64,000 nucleotides of DNA from Virgibacillus profundi (lineage in GTDB: Bacteria; Bacillota; Bacilli; Bacillales; Amphibacillaceae), in contig NZ_NPOA01000006.1 in NCBI RefSeq assembly GCF_002287375.1, positions 186,001 through 250,000 of the forward strand, read 5' to 3'. This document shows positions 45,532 through 54,093 of this stretch, one piece after another. Every line of letters begins with the position of its first letter. Position 1 is the first letter of the stretch. A program made the position numbers and the translations under genes. The notes under the pieces are model-generated. The model saw nothing but the letters and a program-made list of their open reading frames with translations, ran no database searches and was not told where the DNA came from.

Positions 45532-46527
45532 ATGAAAAAATTAATATTATTATTCTCTGCTGCTATATTAGTAGTTCTTTCTGCCTGTGGGGATTCAGGG
45601 GCAGACGGTGAAATAGAGACAATAGTTTTAGCTGATGCGGGATGGGATAGCATCCGGGTGCATAATAGTATTGCCCAAAAAATTATTGAAGAAGGATACG
45701 GGTATGACACCGAAGTAACGTCAGGCTCAACTGCTGCTACAATACAGGGGGTGCGGGATGGAGATATAAATGTTTATACAGAAGTCTGGACAGATAATAT
45801 TAAGGAAGTATATGAAGAAGCTATCGAGGCAGGGGACTTCGAAAAAGTTTCTGTAAACTTTGATGATAATAAACAAGGTTTGTATGTTCCAACATATGTC
45901 ATTGAAGGTGATGAGGAACGTGGTATTGAACCAATGGCTCCTGATTTGAGAACAGTGGAAGATTTAAAGAAATACCCGGAGGTTTTTGAAGATCCGGAAG
46001 ATCCGGGTAGAGGAAGAATTATTAATGCACCGAGTGGTTGGGCTGTTGCAGAGGCCATTAATGCTAAGTTTGAAACTTATGGACTAGACGAAACAATGAA
46101 TAACTTTATGCCGGGTTCTGATGCTGCGGCAGTTGCTGATCTGGTCGATGCATATAAAGCTGGAGAGGCGTGGGTCGGTTATTATTGGTCACCCACAGCA
46201 GTTACAGCACAATATGATTTAACTTTATTGGAAGAACCGGAATATGATGAAGAAACATGGAATGAAACAAAAGCTACCGAATTTCCACCAAATGATGTTG
46301 TTGTTGCCGTTCATAAAGATTTTCCGGATCAAGCACCGGATGTATATGAATTTTTAGGCAACTATGAAACGAGCAGTGATCTAACTGAGCAAGCATTAAG
46401 TTATATGGATGAAAATGATGCTTCGCCTGAGGAAGCCGCTGAATGGTGGATGAACGAACATGAAGATATTTGGACGAGCTGGGTACCGGAAGATATAGCT
46501 GAAAGTATAAAAGAGTCATTGAACTAA
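45532..46527 (+). CDS. Glycine betaine ABC transporter substrate-binding lipoprotein
   Basis: 331 residues. Signal peptide with lipobox LSAC (Cys19). OpuAC-family binding protein: VLADAGWDSIRVHNSIAQKIIEEGYGY, TEVWTDN, and INAPSGWAVAEAINAKFE, then YYWSPTAVTA, with Trp residues that form the betaine cage. Strongly acidic mature protein, as in halotolerant bacteria. It is first in the operon, ahead of permease and ATPase, the reverse of B. subtilis opuAA-AB-AC. A hairpin follows the stop. Confidence 0.93.
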   Translation: MKKLILLFSAAILVVLSACGDSGADGEIETIVLADAGWDSIRVHNSIAQKIIEEGYGYDTEVTSGSTAATIQGVRDGDINVYTEVWTDNIKEVYEEAIEAGDFEKVSVNFDDNKQGLYVPTYVIEGDEERGIEPMAPDLRTVEDLKKYPEVFEDPEDPGRGRIINAPSGWAVAEAINAKFETYGLDETMNNFMPGSDAAAVADLVDAYKAGEAWVGYYWSPTAVTAQYDLTLLEEPEYDEETWNETKATEFPPNDVVVAVHKDFPDQAPDVYEFLGNYETSSDLTEQALSYMDENDASPEEAAEWWMNEHEDIWTSWVPEDIAESIKESLN

Positions 46528-46532
46528 TATAG

Positions 46533-46565
46533 AGGCAGCTAGCCACTGGTCTAGCTGCTTTTCTA
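46533..46565 (+). terminator. Internal terminator-like hairpin in the betaine operon
   Basis: AGGCAGCTAG / CTAGCTGCTT (one wobble), 8-nt loop, then TTCTAAT. The tail is imperfect, so it may be leaky or an mRNA stabiliser that raises binding-protein levels. Confidence 0.7.
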
Positions 46566-46619
46566 ATAAAATTACAAGAAATGTGAGGTGAGAGGGCTGT
46601 ATAATCATACAGTCTGCCT

Positions 46620-47477
46620 ATGGGTAGTTTTCCTGATATACGTACAAAATTAGGGGATTATGTAGATCAGTTAGTAAGTTTCTTAGATTCATCATTGGAA
46701 GGTTTCTTTGATTTCATATTTTTAGTTTCATCAAGAACCATAAATGGAATTGATGATTTCCTGGTTTGGCTGCCATGGTGGTTATTTATTTTAATCATTA
46801 TTGCTTTAGGATGGTATTTTAAATCTATTCTAACTGGTGTTTTATTTGGAGCATTTATTTTTCTGATAGGTACATTTGGTCTTTGGGAAGATATGATGAC
46901 AACCATTGCAATTATACTGACCGCAGTTATTATTTGTTTATTGATTGGTATTCCGTCCGGTATCTGGATGGCATATAGTAAGGGTTTCTCAAATGTGATG
47001 CGTCCCATATTGGATGCTATGCAGACAATGCCGAGTTTCGTTTATTTAATACCGGCAATATTTTTCTTTGGATTAGGTAATGTATCTGCCATTTTTGCAA
47101 CATTAATATATGCATTGCCACCAGTAATTCGTTTAACAGAGCTGGCGATTCGGGGAGTAGATAAAGAGGTAATTGAATCCGCACAGTCTTTTGGTTCGTC
47201 AAGATTACAAATGCTGCGAAAAATTCAGCTGCCTCAAGCCTTGCCTACGATAATGGCGGGTGTGAACCAGACAACCATGATGGCACTGGCTATGGTAGTT
47301 ATTGCATCAATGGTAGGAGCGTCAGGATTAGGAGAACAGGTACTTGTTGCAATTAATCGTATTGATATTGCTCTAGGATTTGAAGCAGGGATCAGTATCG
47401 TATTTTTAGCTGTTATCATCGATCGTATTACGAATGGTGTAGCAGATAAATTTCAAAAGCATAGGGGGGTAAACTAA
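46620..47477 (+). CDS. Glycine betaine ABC transporter permease
   Basis: 285 residues, OpuAB/ProW type. The N-terminal amphipathic ~50 residues are followed by about six TMs; the coupling EAA loop is ELAIRGVDKEVIESAQSFGSSRLQMLRKIQLPQALPTI. The start is the only in-frame ATG after a TAA at 46602. Its likely ribosome binding site (GAGGTGAGAGG, 46585-46595) is ~24 nt away; a small hairpin CTGTAT-AATC-ATACAG between them would bring it near. The ATPase gene overlaps its stop by one base. Confidence 0.9.
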   Translation: MGSFPDIRTKLGDYVDQLVSFLDSSLEGFFDFIFLVSSRTINGIDDFLVWLPWWLFILIIIALGWYFKSILTGVLFGAFIFLIGTFGLWEDMMTTIAIILTAVIICLLIGIPSGIWMAYSKGFSNVMRPILDAMQTMPSFVYLIPAIFFFGLGNVSAIFATLIYALPPVIRLTELAIRGVDKEVIESAQSFGSSRLQMLRKIQLPQALPTIMAGVNQTTMMALAMVVIASMVGASGLGEQVLVAINRIDIALGFEAGISIVFLAVIIDRITNGVADKFQKHRGVN

Positions 47478-48685
47478 TGGAAACAAAGGTAAAACTGGAG
47501 CATGTTTCAAAGATTTTCGGGGCTAAGCCAAAATCTGTTATCCCTATGATCAAACAAGGTATGTCTAAAGAAGAAATTCTAAAAAAGACAAACCATACTG
47601 TTGGTGTATATGACGCTTCATTGGACATAAAAAAGGGTGAAGTGTTTGTCATAATGGGTTTGTCGGGTAGTGGAAAGTCAACGCTTATTCGCTGCTTTAA
47701 TTTGTTAAATAAGCCAACAGATGGTTCCATCTATATTGATGATGAAAATATCGCTTCGTTTAATAGCTCCCAGTTAAAAAAAGTAAGACAGGAAAAAATA
47801 GCGATGGTTTTTCAGCATTTTGGACTATTTAGTCATCGAACCATTCTTGCAAATGTAGAATATGGACTGGAAATTAAAAATGTTTCAAAGGAAGAACGTC
47901 GCAAGATTGCCATGGATAATATTGAAAGTGTTGGATTAAAGGGATATGAAGATAAATACCCTGATGAGCTGTCAGGTGGCATGCAGCAACGTGTCGGTCT
48001 AGCTCGTGCACTTGCAAATGATCCCGATATCCTGCTTATGGATGAACCTTTCAGTGCATTGGATCCGCTTATTCGTCGTGAAATGCAATTGGAGCTTCTG
48101 GACATCCAGGAGCGTTTACAAAAAACGATTATATTCATTACACATGATGTGAATGAAGCCTTTAAATTAGGTGATCGGGTAGCTGTCATGAAGGATGGCA
48201 GGATTGTTCAGGTAGGTACACCGGAAGAAATCATTGAAGAGCCGGCAAATGATTATATTTCTGAATTCATTAAGGATATCGATCGTTCCAAGGTATTTCA
48301 GGCCGAACATGTCATGATTAAACCAAATGCGCTTGTGTCTATGAAAGATGGCTTGAATGTAGCTGTTAAGGAAATGGAAGAAAACGGCATATCCAGTGTG
48401 TTTGTTGTCGATCGTGGACGTCATCTGAAAGGAATCGTTACAATTGATGATGCGATTAAGGGGATCAAAGAAAAGAAATCATTAGAAGATGTATTACGGA
48501 ATGATGTTACCATTGTCAAAAAAGATGAATATGTGAATGATTTAATTCCGAAGGCACTGGAGTCTATGTTTCCACTTGCTGTTGTCAACGAGGAAGAAAA
48601 AGTAGTTGGATTCATTTTACGTGTTCATGTATTATCAGGGCTTGTATCAGACGATATTAATGAGAGTGAAGAATATCATGGGTAG
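47477..48685 (+). CDS. Glycine betaine ABC transporter ATP-binding protein
   Basis: 402 residues. Walker A GLSGSGKST, signature LSGGMQQRVGLARAL, Walker B ILLMDEPFSALDPLIRREMQ, and an N-terminal extension characteristic of OpuAA/ProV (KSVIPMIKQGMSKEEILKKT). Two CBS domains (~280-395) end the protein; in OpuA they gate transport by ionic strength. This completes an osmoprotectant importer with the two preceding genes. Confidence 0.94.
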   Translation: METKVKLEHVSKIFGAKPKSVIPMIKQGMSKEEILKKTNHTVGVYDASLDIKKGEVFVIMGLSGSGKSTLIRCFNLLNKPTDGSIYIDDENIASFNSSQLKKVRQEKIAMVFQHFGLFSHRTILANVEYGLEIKNVSKEERRKIAMDNIESVGLKGYEDKYPDELSGGMQQRVGLARALANDPDILLMDEPFSALDPLIRREMQLELLDIQERLQKTIIFITHDVNEAFKLGDRVAVMKDGRIVQVGTPEEIIEEPANDYISEFIKDIDRSKVFQAEHVMIKPNALVSMKDGLNVAVKEMEENGISSVFVVDRGRHLKGIVTIDDAIKGIKEKKSLEDVLRNDVTIVKKDEYVNDLIPKALESMFPLAVVNEEEKVVGFILRVHVLSGLVSDDINESEEYHG

Positions 48686-48688
48686 GAT

Positions 48689-48721
48689 AAAAAAACTGAC
48701 CAAACGTGGTCAGTTTTTTTA
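48689..48721 (+). terminator. Intrinsic terminator of the betaine operon
   Basis: AAAAACTGACC / GGTCAGTTTTT stem, 6-nt loop, T run. Confidence 0.93.
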
Positions 48722-48767
48722 TCCTATGTTTGCTTAGCAGGAAGATCAAATGAAGTGAAACTTCCGT

Positions 48768-49925
48768 CTATTGTGTCGTTCCATAATTTAGCAACCTCAC
48801 TTTCACATTAAAATCAACTTTTATCTCAGGGAATTTTTCTCGCCATTCTTTTTTTGTTAATTTCCCATCTTTTTTATTTGAGCGATAAATATTTCCAAAA
48901 CCAAATGGATCAGCATTTATTTCCTGGAGCTTATTTAAGAGAGTATCATATTGCTGCTCGATTTCTTTTGCAATTTCTTTTTTCAAAAGGTCAGCAACAT
49001 GCCCGTTTTCTATATTTAATAGCTGTGAAAATTCCTGTATTTCTATGTCCAAATCAATATCTGTTTTGAAATGCTGTTCTTGTACATTAGTCATTTTTGT
49101 TTTACTTTTTCCTTTTAAGAGAACCCTAATATGAAGTTCTTCTTCCTTATTTTTAGAAATCTCCTTGTATTGTTCATATTTTTTAAATGGCTCTCTTGGA
49201 ATTGTAAGTTCTACAGGTGCAGAACTTACTCTATTTTGAAATAGATTTAGGAGAAAGCCATCATCTAATGAAATTTTATCTACATATTTATCATCTTGAA
49301 AGACTGCCATGGCTGAAAGTTTAGGGAGATCATTTTCCAACGAAATTATTGGTAATATTGGATCATGCCCAATATCAGCAAACATATGGCTAAAAGTTTG
49401 CAAATCAATCCTTAGAAGACTGTCTTCATTATATTCTGTATCGATTACCCCATGTAAAAATTGCCCAACATTAATTTCTGTTTGTGACTGTCCTTTCATA
49501 AGCACATCTTTTGCTGTTGTGTCACTTATTGCTAACAACATGGTATCTGATGCACGTGAATCACGTGCTAGTGCCGCTAAGTATCTAAGAATTCCTTTTT
49601 GAGCTATCTCCTTTCCATATAATTCCAATCGTATTTGTCCTGGAGTTAATAAAAATGTTGTTTTATTATTTGCGTCTTCTCTGGCATCTTTAAGTGTGTT
49701 GCCTGTCCCTGAAAGTAGCTTGGAAATATTTTTATTCTGGGCATCAAACTGGTATATAAGTAATGTAGTCTCTATTTGACCATTGTTTTCCTTGGATAGG
49801 TCTACACCGCGGGTATTCAAAATTCCCAGAGTTTCCAGTTCTTTCGACTGAACACACCCTGTAAATAAAATGAAAGAGATAATTATCAGATTGATTAATA
49901 TTCGATTAAGCACTGTTTTCATCAC
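48768..49925 (-). CDS. Spore germination lipoprotein, GerAC family
   Basis: 385 residues with a signal peptide and lipobox FTGC (Cys24). Ger(x)C family: an N-terminal domain starting SKELETLGILNTRGVDLSKE and a C-terminal domain (INADPFGFGNIYRSNKKDGKLTKKEWREKFPEIKVDFNVKVRLLNYG) are both present. Part of a nutrient receptor on the spore inner membrane. Its start overlaps the end of the GerAB gene by 20 nt. Confidence 0.93.
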   Translation of the reverse strand: MMKTVLNRILINLIIISFILFTGCVQSKELETLGILNTRGVDLSKENNGQIETTLLIYQFDAQNKNISKLLSGTGNTLKDAREDANNKTTFLLTPGQIRLELYGKEIAQKGILRYLAALARDSRASDTMLLAISDTTAKDVLMKGQSQTEINVGQFLHGVIDTEYNEDSLLRIDLQTFSHMFADIGHDPILPIISLENDLPKLSAMAVFQDDKYVDKISLDDGFLLNLFQNRVSSAPVELTIPREPFKKYEQYKEISKNKEEELHIRVLLKGKSKTKMTNVQEQHFKTDIDLDIEIQEFSQLLNIENGHVADLLKKEIAKEIEQQYDTLLNKLQEINADPFGFGNIYRSNKKDGKLTKKEWREKFPEIKVDFNVKVRLLNYGTTQ

Positions 49926-51024
49926 CTCTGCGCTTTCGCCTTCTCTTTTTTAATAATATGAGTGGGAGAAGTAAAAATGGGTATACATAGGCAATCCAAA
50001 ATCCAAATTGTGCCACTCCATTGATTACTTTTTGAATTTGAAAATGCTGGTCAATAAATGTACAACCAACTAAAAGGAAGAAAGAAACTATATACAAGGT
50101 TGTTTTTTGGGGAACTTTATACAGTCTTTTCATTCCATAAGTAACTCCCCACATCAGGAGAATCATATTTGGGGTAATTACCATCATCCATTCAGCCACA
50201 ACAACATAATCAAGCCGTTCAATAAATGAGAATGATTGAACTTTAAATAAGTTTAATACAGACCATTCTCTTCTTTCCAACTGATCCGGGCTGTAAAAAC
50301 CAATTGCTATGACTGTAGTGATAAGAACCAAAAGGCCGGTCCAAAATACAGCTAAAAAAACCGGCAATTTTACTTTTTCCTTGTTTTCGATAAACGGATA
50401 AACAAAAAAGAGTATTTCAAAACCGATAAAAGTGTAATTAGTTGCCTTTGCACCTTTTAGTAATTCTGTAAAGGAGGCTTGAAAAGCTGGCTGGAAATGG
50501 GTGATATCTATCTCTAATGCTGGCTCAATTAATAAAAAAAGTAGCCAGTGGGTAAGGAGGAAAAAGAGAAAGCTAATGCCGATAATAATCCGGAGACCGC
50601 CTAAAACACTATAAGTGATTAAAAGTATTAACAGTAACCCCATGACAAAAGGACTTAACTCGGGGAAGATAAAGATTTTAACTACTTCAGTATAGGTAAT
50701 TAGCACGGATAGTAAGGTGGCAGCGAAATATATGATATAAACGGTACCTAGCATTTTCCCCAGCCATGTTCCAAAAATATCAACCTGAATACCGAATATA
50801 TCTGCATTTTCATATTGTTTAAGAATAAGGTACATAACAAATATAACAATGATGATATAAATGGTAGCAATAATAATTGAAATCCATGAATCCTGGCGTG
50901 CCTCCATAAAAATAATTCTTGGTGCACCCATTATCCCAACACCTAATTGCAGTGATGAAATTATGAAAAACAAATAAAACGCCCGTACACCCAGATTTGA
51001 TTTTACTTTTACATTAATATCCAT
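49906..51024 (-). CDS. Spore germination permease, GerAB family
   Basis: 372 residues with about ten TMs, the APC-like fold of GerAB: LQLGVGIMGAPRIIFMEARQDSWISI at TM1, YENADIFGIQVDIFGTWLGKMLG, and GYNFTF-like ATNYTFIGFEILFFVYPFIENKEK in the middle. In characterised receptors this subunit binds the germinant. The ligand cannot be predicted. 8 nt separate it from the GerAA gene. Confidence 0.93.
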   Translation of the reverse strand: MDINVKVKSNLGVRAFYLFFIISSLQLGVGIMGAPRIIFMEARQDSWISIIIATIYIIIVIFVMYLILKQYENADIFGIQVDIFGTWLGKMLGTVYIIYFAATLLSVLITYTEVVKIFIFPELSPFVMGLLLILLITYSVLGGLRIIIGISFLFFLLTHWLLFLLIEPALEIDITHFQPAFQASFTELLKGAKATNYTFIGFEILFFVYPFIENKEKVKLPVFLAVFWTGLLVLITTVIAIGFYSPDQLERREWSVLNLFKVQSFSFIERLDYVVVAEWMMVITPNMILLMWGVTYGMKRLYKVPQKTTLYIVSFFLLVGCTFIDQHFQIQKVINGVAQFGFWIAYVYPFLLLPLILLKKRRRKRRGDENSA

Positions 51025-51032
51025 AGTCTCAC

Positions 51033-52535
51033 CTACTCATCTATGTCCTTTTTCTCAGCAGCCTTATTTTTGGAGAATCGTGTTAAATCTTTAGGTCGAA
51101 AAGAAGTAAATCGTTTCCATTGATAATTCTGTGGCAAACGGAAAAGTACTTTATTAAAATCTTCTAACCGAAGTGGGTAAATCGGTGATAAGTATGGACG
51201 TCCTAATGAAGTTAATTTTAATAAATGAATGAGCATGAAACATATTCCAAACATGATCCCGATAATTCCTAGAATTCCTGCTAGTATGATCATTGGAAAA
51301 CGCAGTACTCGAATCGAAGTTCCCATTAGATAGCTGGGAGCTGTAAAAGATGCTAATGCACTTATTGTGATAAAAATAATTAAAATGTTACTTGTTATCC
51401 CTGCCTGTACAGCAGCTGTTCCAATAACAACACCACCAACAATACCGATTGTTTGTCCTACCTTAGTCGGCAATCGGGCACCAGCCTCCCGTAATAATTC
51501 AATCATCAGTTCGAGAAATAATGCCTCAAATATGGGAGGAAAAGGTACGCCTGCTCTGGATTGTCCTATTGAAATAAGCAATTGAGTTGGAATGATCTCA
51601 TAATGAAATGTAACGGCTGCAACGTACATCGGTGTTAGGGTCACCGAAATGAACATAGCAATAAACCTTAGCAACCGAAGGAAAGAACCAGCATTCCAAC
51701 GCATATATAAATCTTCTGTTGACTCAAAAAAATTAAAAAATGTAGTAGGGGCAATTATTGCCGTTGGACTGTTTTCCACTAATACTGCAATTCTTCCATT
51801 AGTTAGCGAGTAGACTGCCCGATCAGGTAGCTCTGTTGAATAAAATTGAGGGAATATTGACGTTGATGAATCCTCAATATACTGCATTAATACATTGCTA
51901 TCTTCTACGGCATCTACTTCTACTTCTTGTAATCTTTGGCGCATCGTGTTGATGTCTGTCTCATTTGCAATTGATTTTAAATAGACTAGCCTTACCTCAC
52001 GTGGGGTTCTTTTTCCAACCATAATTTTTTCCAGTACAAGATCAGTGGATCTTAGACCCCAGCGAATAAGGTTCAAATTCGTGACCATTGATTCTGTAAA
52101 AGCTACTTGTGGTCCAATCACAACAGATTCTGTTTCTGCTTTAGCAAGTGAACGTTTTTCTTTTTTTGGGAGCAAATAATTAATGGCTGAATCTTCATTT
52201 TCAATGTAAACAAAAACTTCTCCAATTATTAGTCCTTCAAGTATGTCATCAAGTAATTTGGTTTCCTGTCCTGAGCCTATTGGAATTTCATTAAGAATTA
52301 AATTATTGGTCCATTCTTTTTTACTTTCCAATAATGGTTTTACTAAAAAGTTCTCGACTTTATCTGATTGAATTAAATATCCAATAAAAAAAACAGCTAT
52401 TTTTTTATCCTGATGCTCATAAGTTGAAATGCTTAAATCCGGGTTATTTTCAAACCTTTCATTCATAAGCTGCTCTAATTTTTCAACTGTTATCGGGAAG
52501 AGACTATTTAGTTGTTGTTTTCTTTTTTTTCTCAC
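51033..52535 (-). CDS. Spore germination protein, GerAA family
   Basis: 500 residues from a GTG start with AAGGAGG 8 nt upstream on the minus strand; the longer frame upstream covers the promoter. N-terminal hydrophilic domain (~1-240) with the conserved ESMVTNLNLIRWGLRSTDLVLEKIMVGKRT and YSLTNGRIAVLVENSPTAIIAPTTF segments, then about five TMs and a basic tail. GerAA forms the oligomeric ion channel of the receptor. First gene of gerAA-AB-AC, with a sigma-G-like promoter. Confidence 0.93.
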   Translation of the reverse strand: MRKKRKQQLNSLFPITVEKLEQLMNERFENNPDLSISTYEHQDKKIAVFFIGYLIQSDKVENFLVKPLLESKKEWTNNLILNEIPIGSGQETKLLDDILEGLIIGEVFVYIENEDSAINYLLPKKEKRSLAKAETESVVIGPQVAFTESMVTNLNLIRWGLRSTDLVLEKIMVGKRTPREVRLVYLKSIANETDINTMRQRLQEVEVDAVEDSNVLMQYIEDSSTSIFPQFYSTELPDRAVYSLTNGRIAVLVENSPTAIIAPTTFFNFFESTEDLYMRWNAGSFLRLLRFIAMFISVTLTPMYVAAVTFHYEIIPTQLLISIGQSRAGVPFPPIFEALFLELMIELLREAGARLPTKVGQTIGIVGGVVIGTAAVQAGITSNILIIFITISALASFTAPSYLMGTSIRVLRFPMIILAGILGIIGIMFGICFMLIHLLKLTSLGRPYLSPIYPLRLEDFNKVLFRLPQNYQWKRFTSFRPKDLTRFSKNKAAEKKDIDE

Positions 52536-52571
52536 ATGCCTCTCCTCCTTAACAGTCAGTTTACTAACCGT

Positions 52572-52600
52572 TAGTATGTGAAGAACAGAGAAAAATATAA
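52572..52600 (-). promoter_or_regulatory. Sigma-G-like promoter of the gerA operon
   Basis: Minus strand TTATA (52600-52596), 17 nt, CATACTA (52578-52572), 37 nt before the GTG. This fits the sigma-G pattern gHATR-N17/18-CAtnnTA. The same -10 occurs before the YhcN gene. Confidence 0.62.
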
Positions 52601-52661
52601 TAAAAAATAAAAAAACTACCACATTTACTGTGATAGCTTTCCGTGACTGTCTACTAAAGAA

Positions 52662-53216
52662 TTAATTATCCTTCATCACAACATCAATTTTTCCTGTTCC
52701 TGGATCAATTACAAGTCCATGTACTTTTACTTCAGAAGGGAGGAGTGGATGATTGCGAATTATATTTACACTTTGTTGAACAGATTCCTCAACCGTATCA
52801 AATCCATGAAATTCCTCATGGAAATCAATTCCAGCATGACGGAGGGTGTCTAGCCTTTCATCTTCTACCCCACGTTCCTTCATCGTGTTTGTTAATGCAT
52901 CTGTATCAACATGTGACATCCCGCAGTCATGGTGACCAATGACAACAACTTCTTCAGCCTTTAGATTAAAAACTGCAACCAGGATGCTTTTCATTATACT
53001 GTCAAAGGGCTTGCGAATAATTGCCCCTGCATTTTTGAGCATCTTCACATCACCATTTTGAATGTTTAATGACCTGGGAAGCAACTCCACCAGCCGTGAT
53101 TCCATACAGGTGAATATGACCATTCTTTTATTAGGGATACTGTCTGTCTTGTAAACTTCGTATTGTTTTCCTTCTACAAATTGTTTGTTGTATTCAAGCA
53201 TCTCTTCTAAATGCAA
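52662..53216 (-). CDS. Beta-class carbonic anhydrase (YtiB/YvdA-like)
   Basis: 184 residues. Zinc ligands C37, H95 and C98 (IFTCMESRL; GHHDCGM) define a beta-carbonic anhydrase, with NAGAIIRKPFDSIMKSILVA between. The Asp-Arg dyad usually reads C-x-D-x-R; here it is C37-M-E39-S-R41, so Asp is replaced by Glu. Converts CO2 to bicarbonate. Start ATG has AGGAGTTG upstream on the minus strand. Monocistronic. Confidence 0.9.
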   Translation of the reverse strand: MHLEEMLEYNKQFVEGKQYEVYKTDSIPNKRMVIFTCMESRLVELLPRSLNIQNGDVKMLKNAGAIIRKPFDSIMKSILVAVFNLKAEEVVVIGHHDCGMSHVDTDALTNTMKERGVEDERLDTLRHAGIDFHEEFHGFDTVEESVQQSVNIIRNHPLLPSEVKVHGLVIDPGTGKIDVVMKDN

Positions 53217-53441
53217 TTGAAATCAACTCCTTTATTATAATACTTTAAAAAAACTATAGCAGTTTTTAATGAATTTTGGAAATTTGATGTATAAAATGAA
53301 ATTAATTTACTTTTAGTTTCACTTAAACTTTTGTAATTTTACCCATCACATGACCAAAGTCTCATTTTTCTAAAAACTCATTGTTCTATTTTGCCGAATG
53401 GTGTAAAATGGAAACAATAAATAAATACGAGGGGTGGAGCA

Positions 53442-53678
53442 ATGGGAGAGATTGTTCGGAATTGTCGTTTATGTAAAGTACCAATGGAAAGCAGTCCATT
53501 TCCAATGTGCGAAAACTGTCTTAAAGAAAGAGATAGGGTACGAAGCTTTATTACTAAAAATCAGTTCGCTTCAGTCGAAGAAATTTCGCTCTCCACAAAT
53601 GTACCACGTGAAAAAGTAGAGAAAATGGCGAAACTTGGTGTAAATCCTAAAAGTGATTTGGAAACGAATATCCATTAA
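53442..53678 (+). CDS. Small zinc-ribbon plus helix-turn-helix protein (YvyF-like)
   Basis: 78 residues. Two CxxC pairs (NCRLCKVPMESS and MCENCLKE) form a probable zinc ribbon, followed by a short HTH-like segment (ASVEEISLSTNVPREKVEKMAKLG). The layout recalls the N-terminal part of YvyF, the flagellar-region protein of Bacillus (TIGR03826), but no flagellar gene is nearby. A free-standing homologue or a different small regulator are both possible. Start ATG follows GGGGTGGAGCA; a longer upstream start in another frame is a shadow. Confidence 0.65.
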   Translation: MGEIVRNCRLCKVPMESSPFPMCENCLKERDRVRSFITKNQFASVEEISLSTNVPREKVEKMAKLGVNPKSDLETNIH

Positions 53679-53769
53679 TTTTATTCAGCCCCTATTTTTG
53701 GAGAGAATCAATTTAGGGTAATTGGAAAATGCTATGTTTGGTTTTTTTCTCAGAAAAGTAAAAAAGTTG

Positions 53770-53798
53770 TTGACTTAAAATAATCTAAATACTATAAT
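53770..53798 (+). promoter_or_regulatory. Sigma-A promoter of the bmrCD leader
   Basis: TTGACT (53770-53775), exactly 17 nt, TATAAT (53793-53798). It is followed by the leader ORF 36 nt later. Confidence 0.85.
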
Positions 53799-53820
53799 TA
53801 TTGAGAATCAAAAAAACGAA

Positions 53821-54055
53821 AGGAGGTCACTGAAATGGAAAAAATAATAGATGTTCCAAAAAACAATTTCATATATTCTGTGACCTCCATCGGTGAAAAT
53901 GCTCACTAATGCAATAATACATTATGCACATTTTAACTTTTAAAGGTCACATATGCTTGTGACCTTTGTAATTTATAGGGATATAGGGATAGGTTTGTAT
54001 CTATTTCAACCTCTTAACTGATTGCATACGTCGTCATAGGCGTATGCTTTTTTTG
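53821..54055 (+). promoter_or_regulatory. Attenuator region of bmrCD
   Basis: Four complementary segments: 1, AGGAGGTCAC (53821-53830); 2, TGTGACCTCC (53879-53888); 3, AAAGGTCACA (53942-53951); 4, TGTGACCTTT (53958-53967). Pairs 1:2, 2:3 (8 bp) and 3:4 (10 bp, 6-nt loop) are mutually exclusive in part. The intrinsic terminator proper follows: GCATACG / CGTATGC with T7 (54024-54054), ending 39 nt before the BmrC start. Leader translation could choose between folds. Confidence 0.7.
53835..53909 (+). CDS. 24-residue leader peptide upstream of bmrCD
   Basis: ATG preceded by AAAGGAGGTCACTGAA, 24 codons (starts MEKIIDVPKNNF, ends SIGENAH), stop TAA. The ribosome binding site segment AGGAGGTCAC is complementary to GTGACCTCC inside codons 16-18, so translation and folding are linked. 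A terminator separates it from the ABC genes. Same arrangement as bmrB, the leader of B. subtilis bmrCD, where ribosome-targeting antibiotics trigger antitermination; that link is inference by position, not sequence identity. Confidence 0.75.
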   Translation: MEKIIDVPKNNFIYSVTSIGENAH

Positions 54056-54093
54056 ATTTAACAAATAAAGAGAAAGAAAAGATGGTGGTTTTT

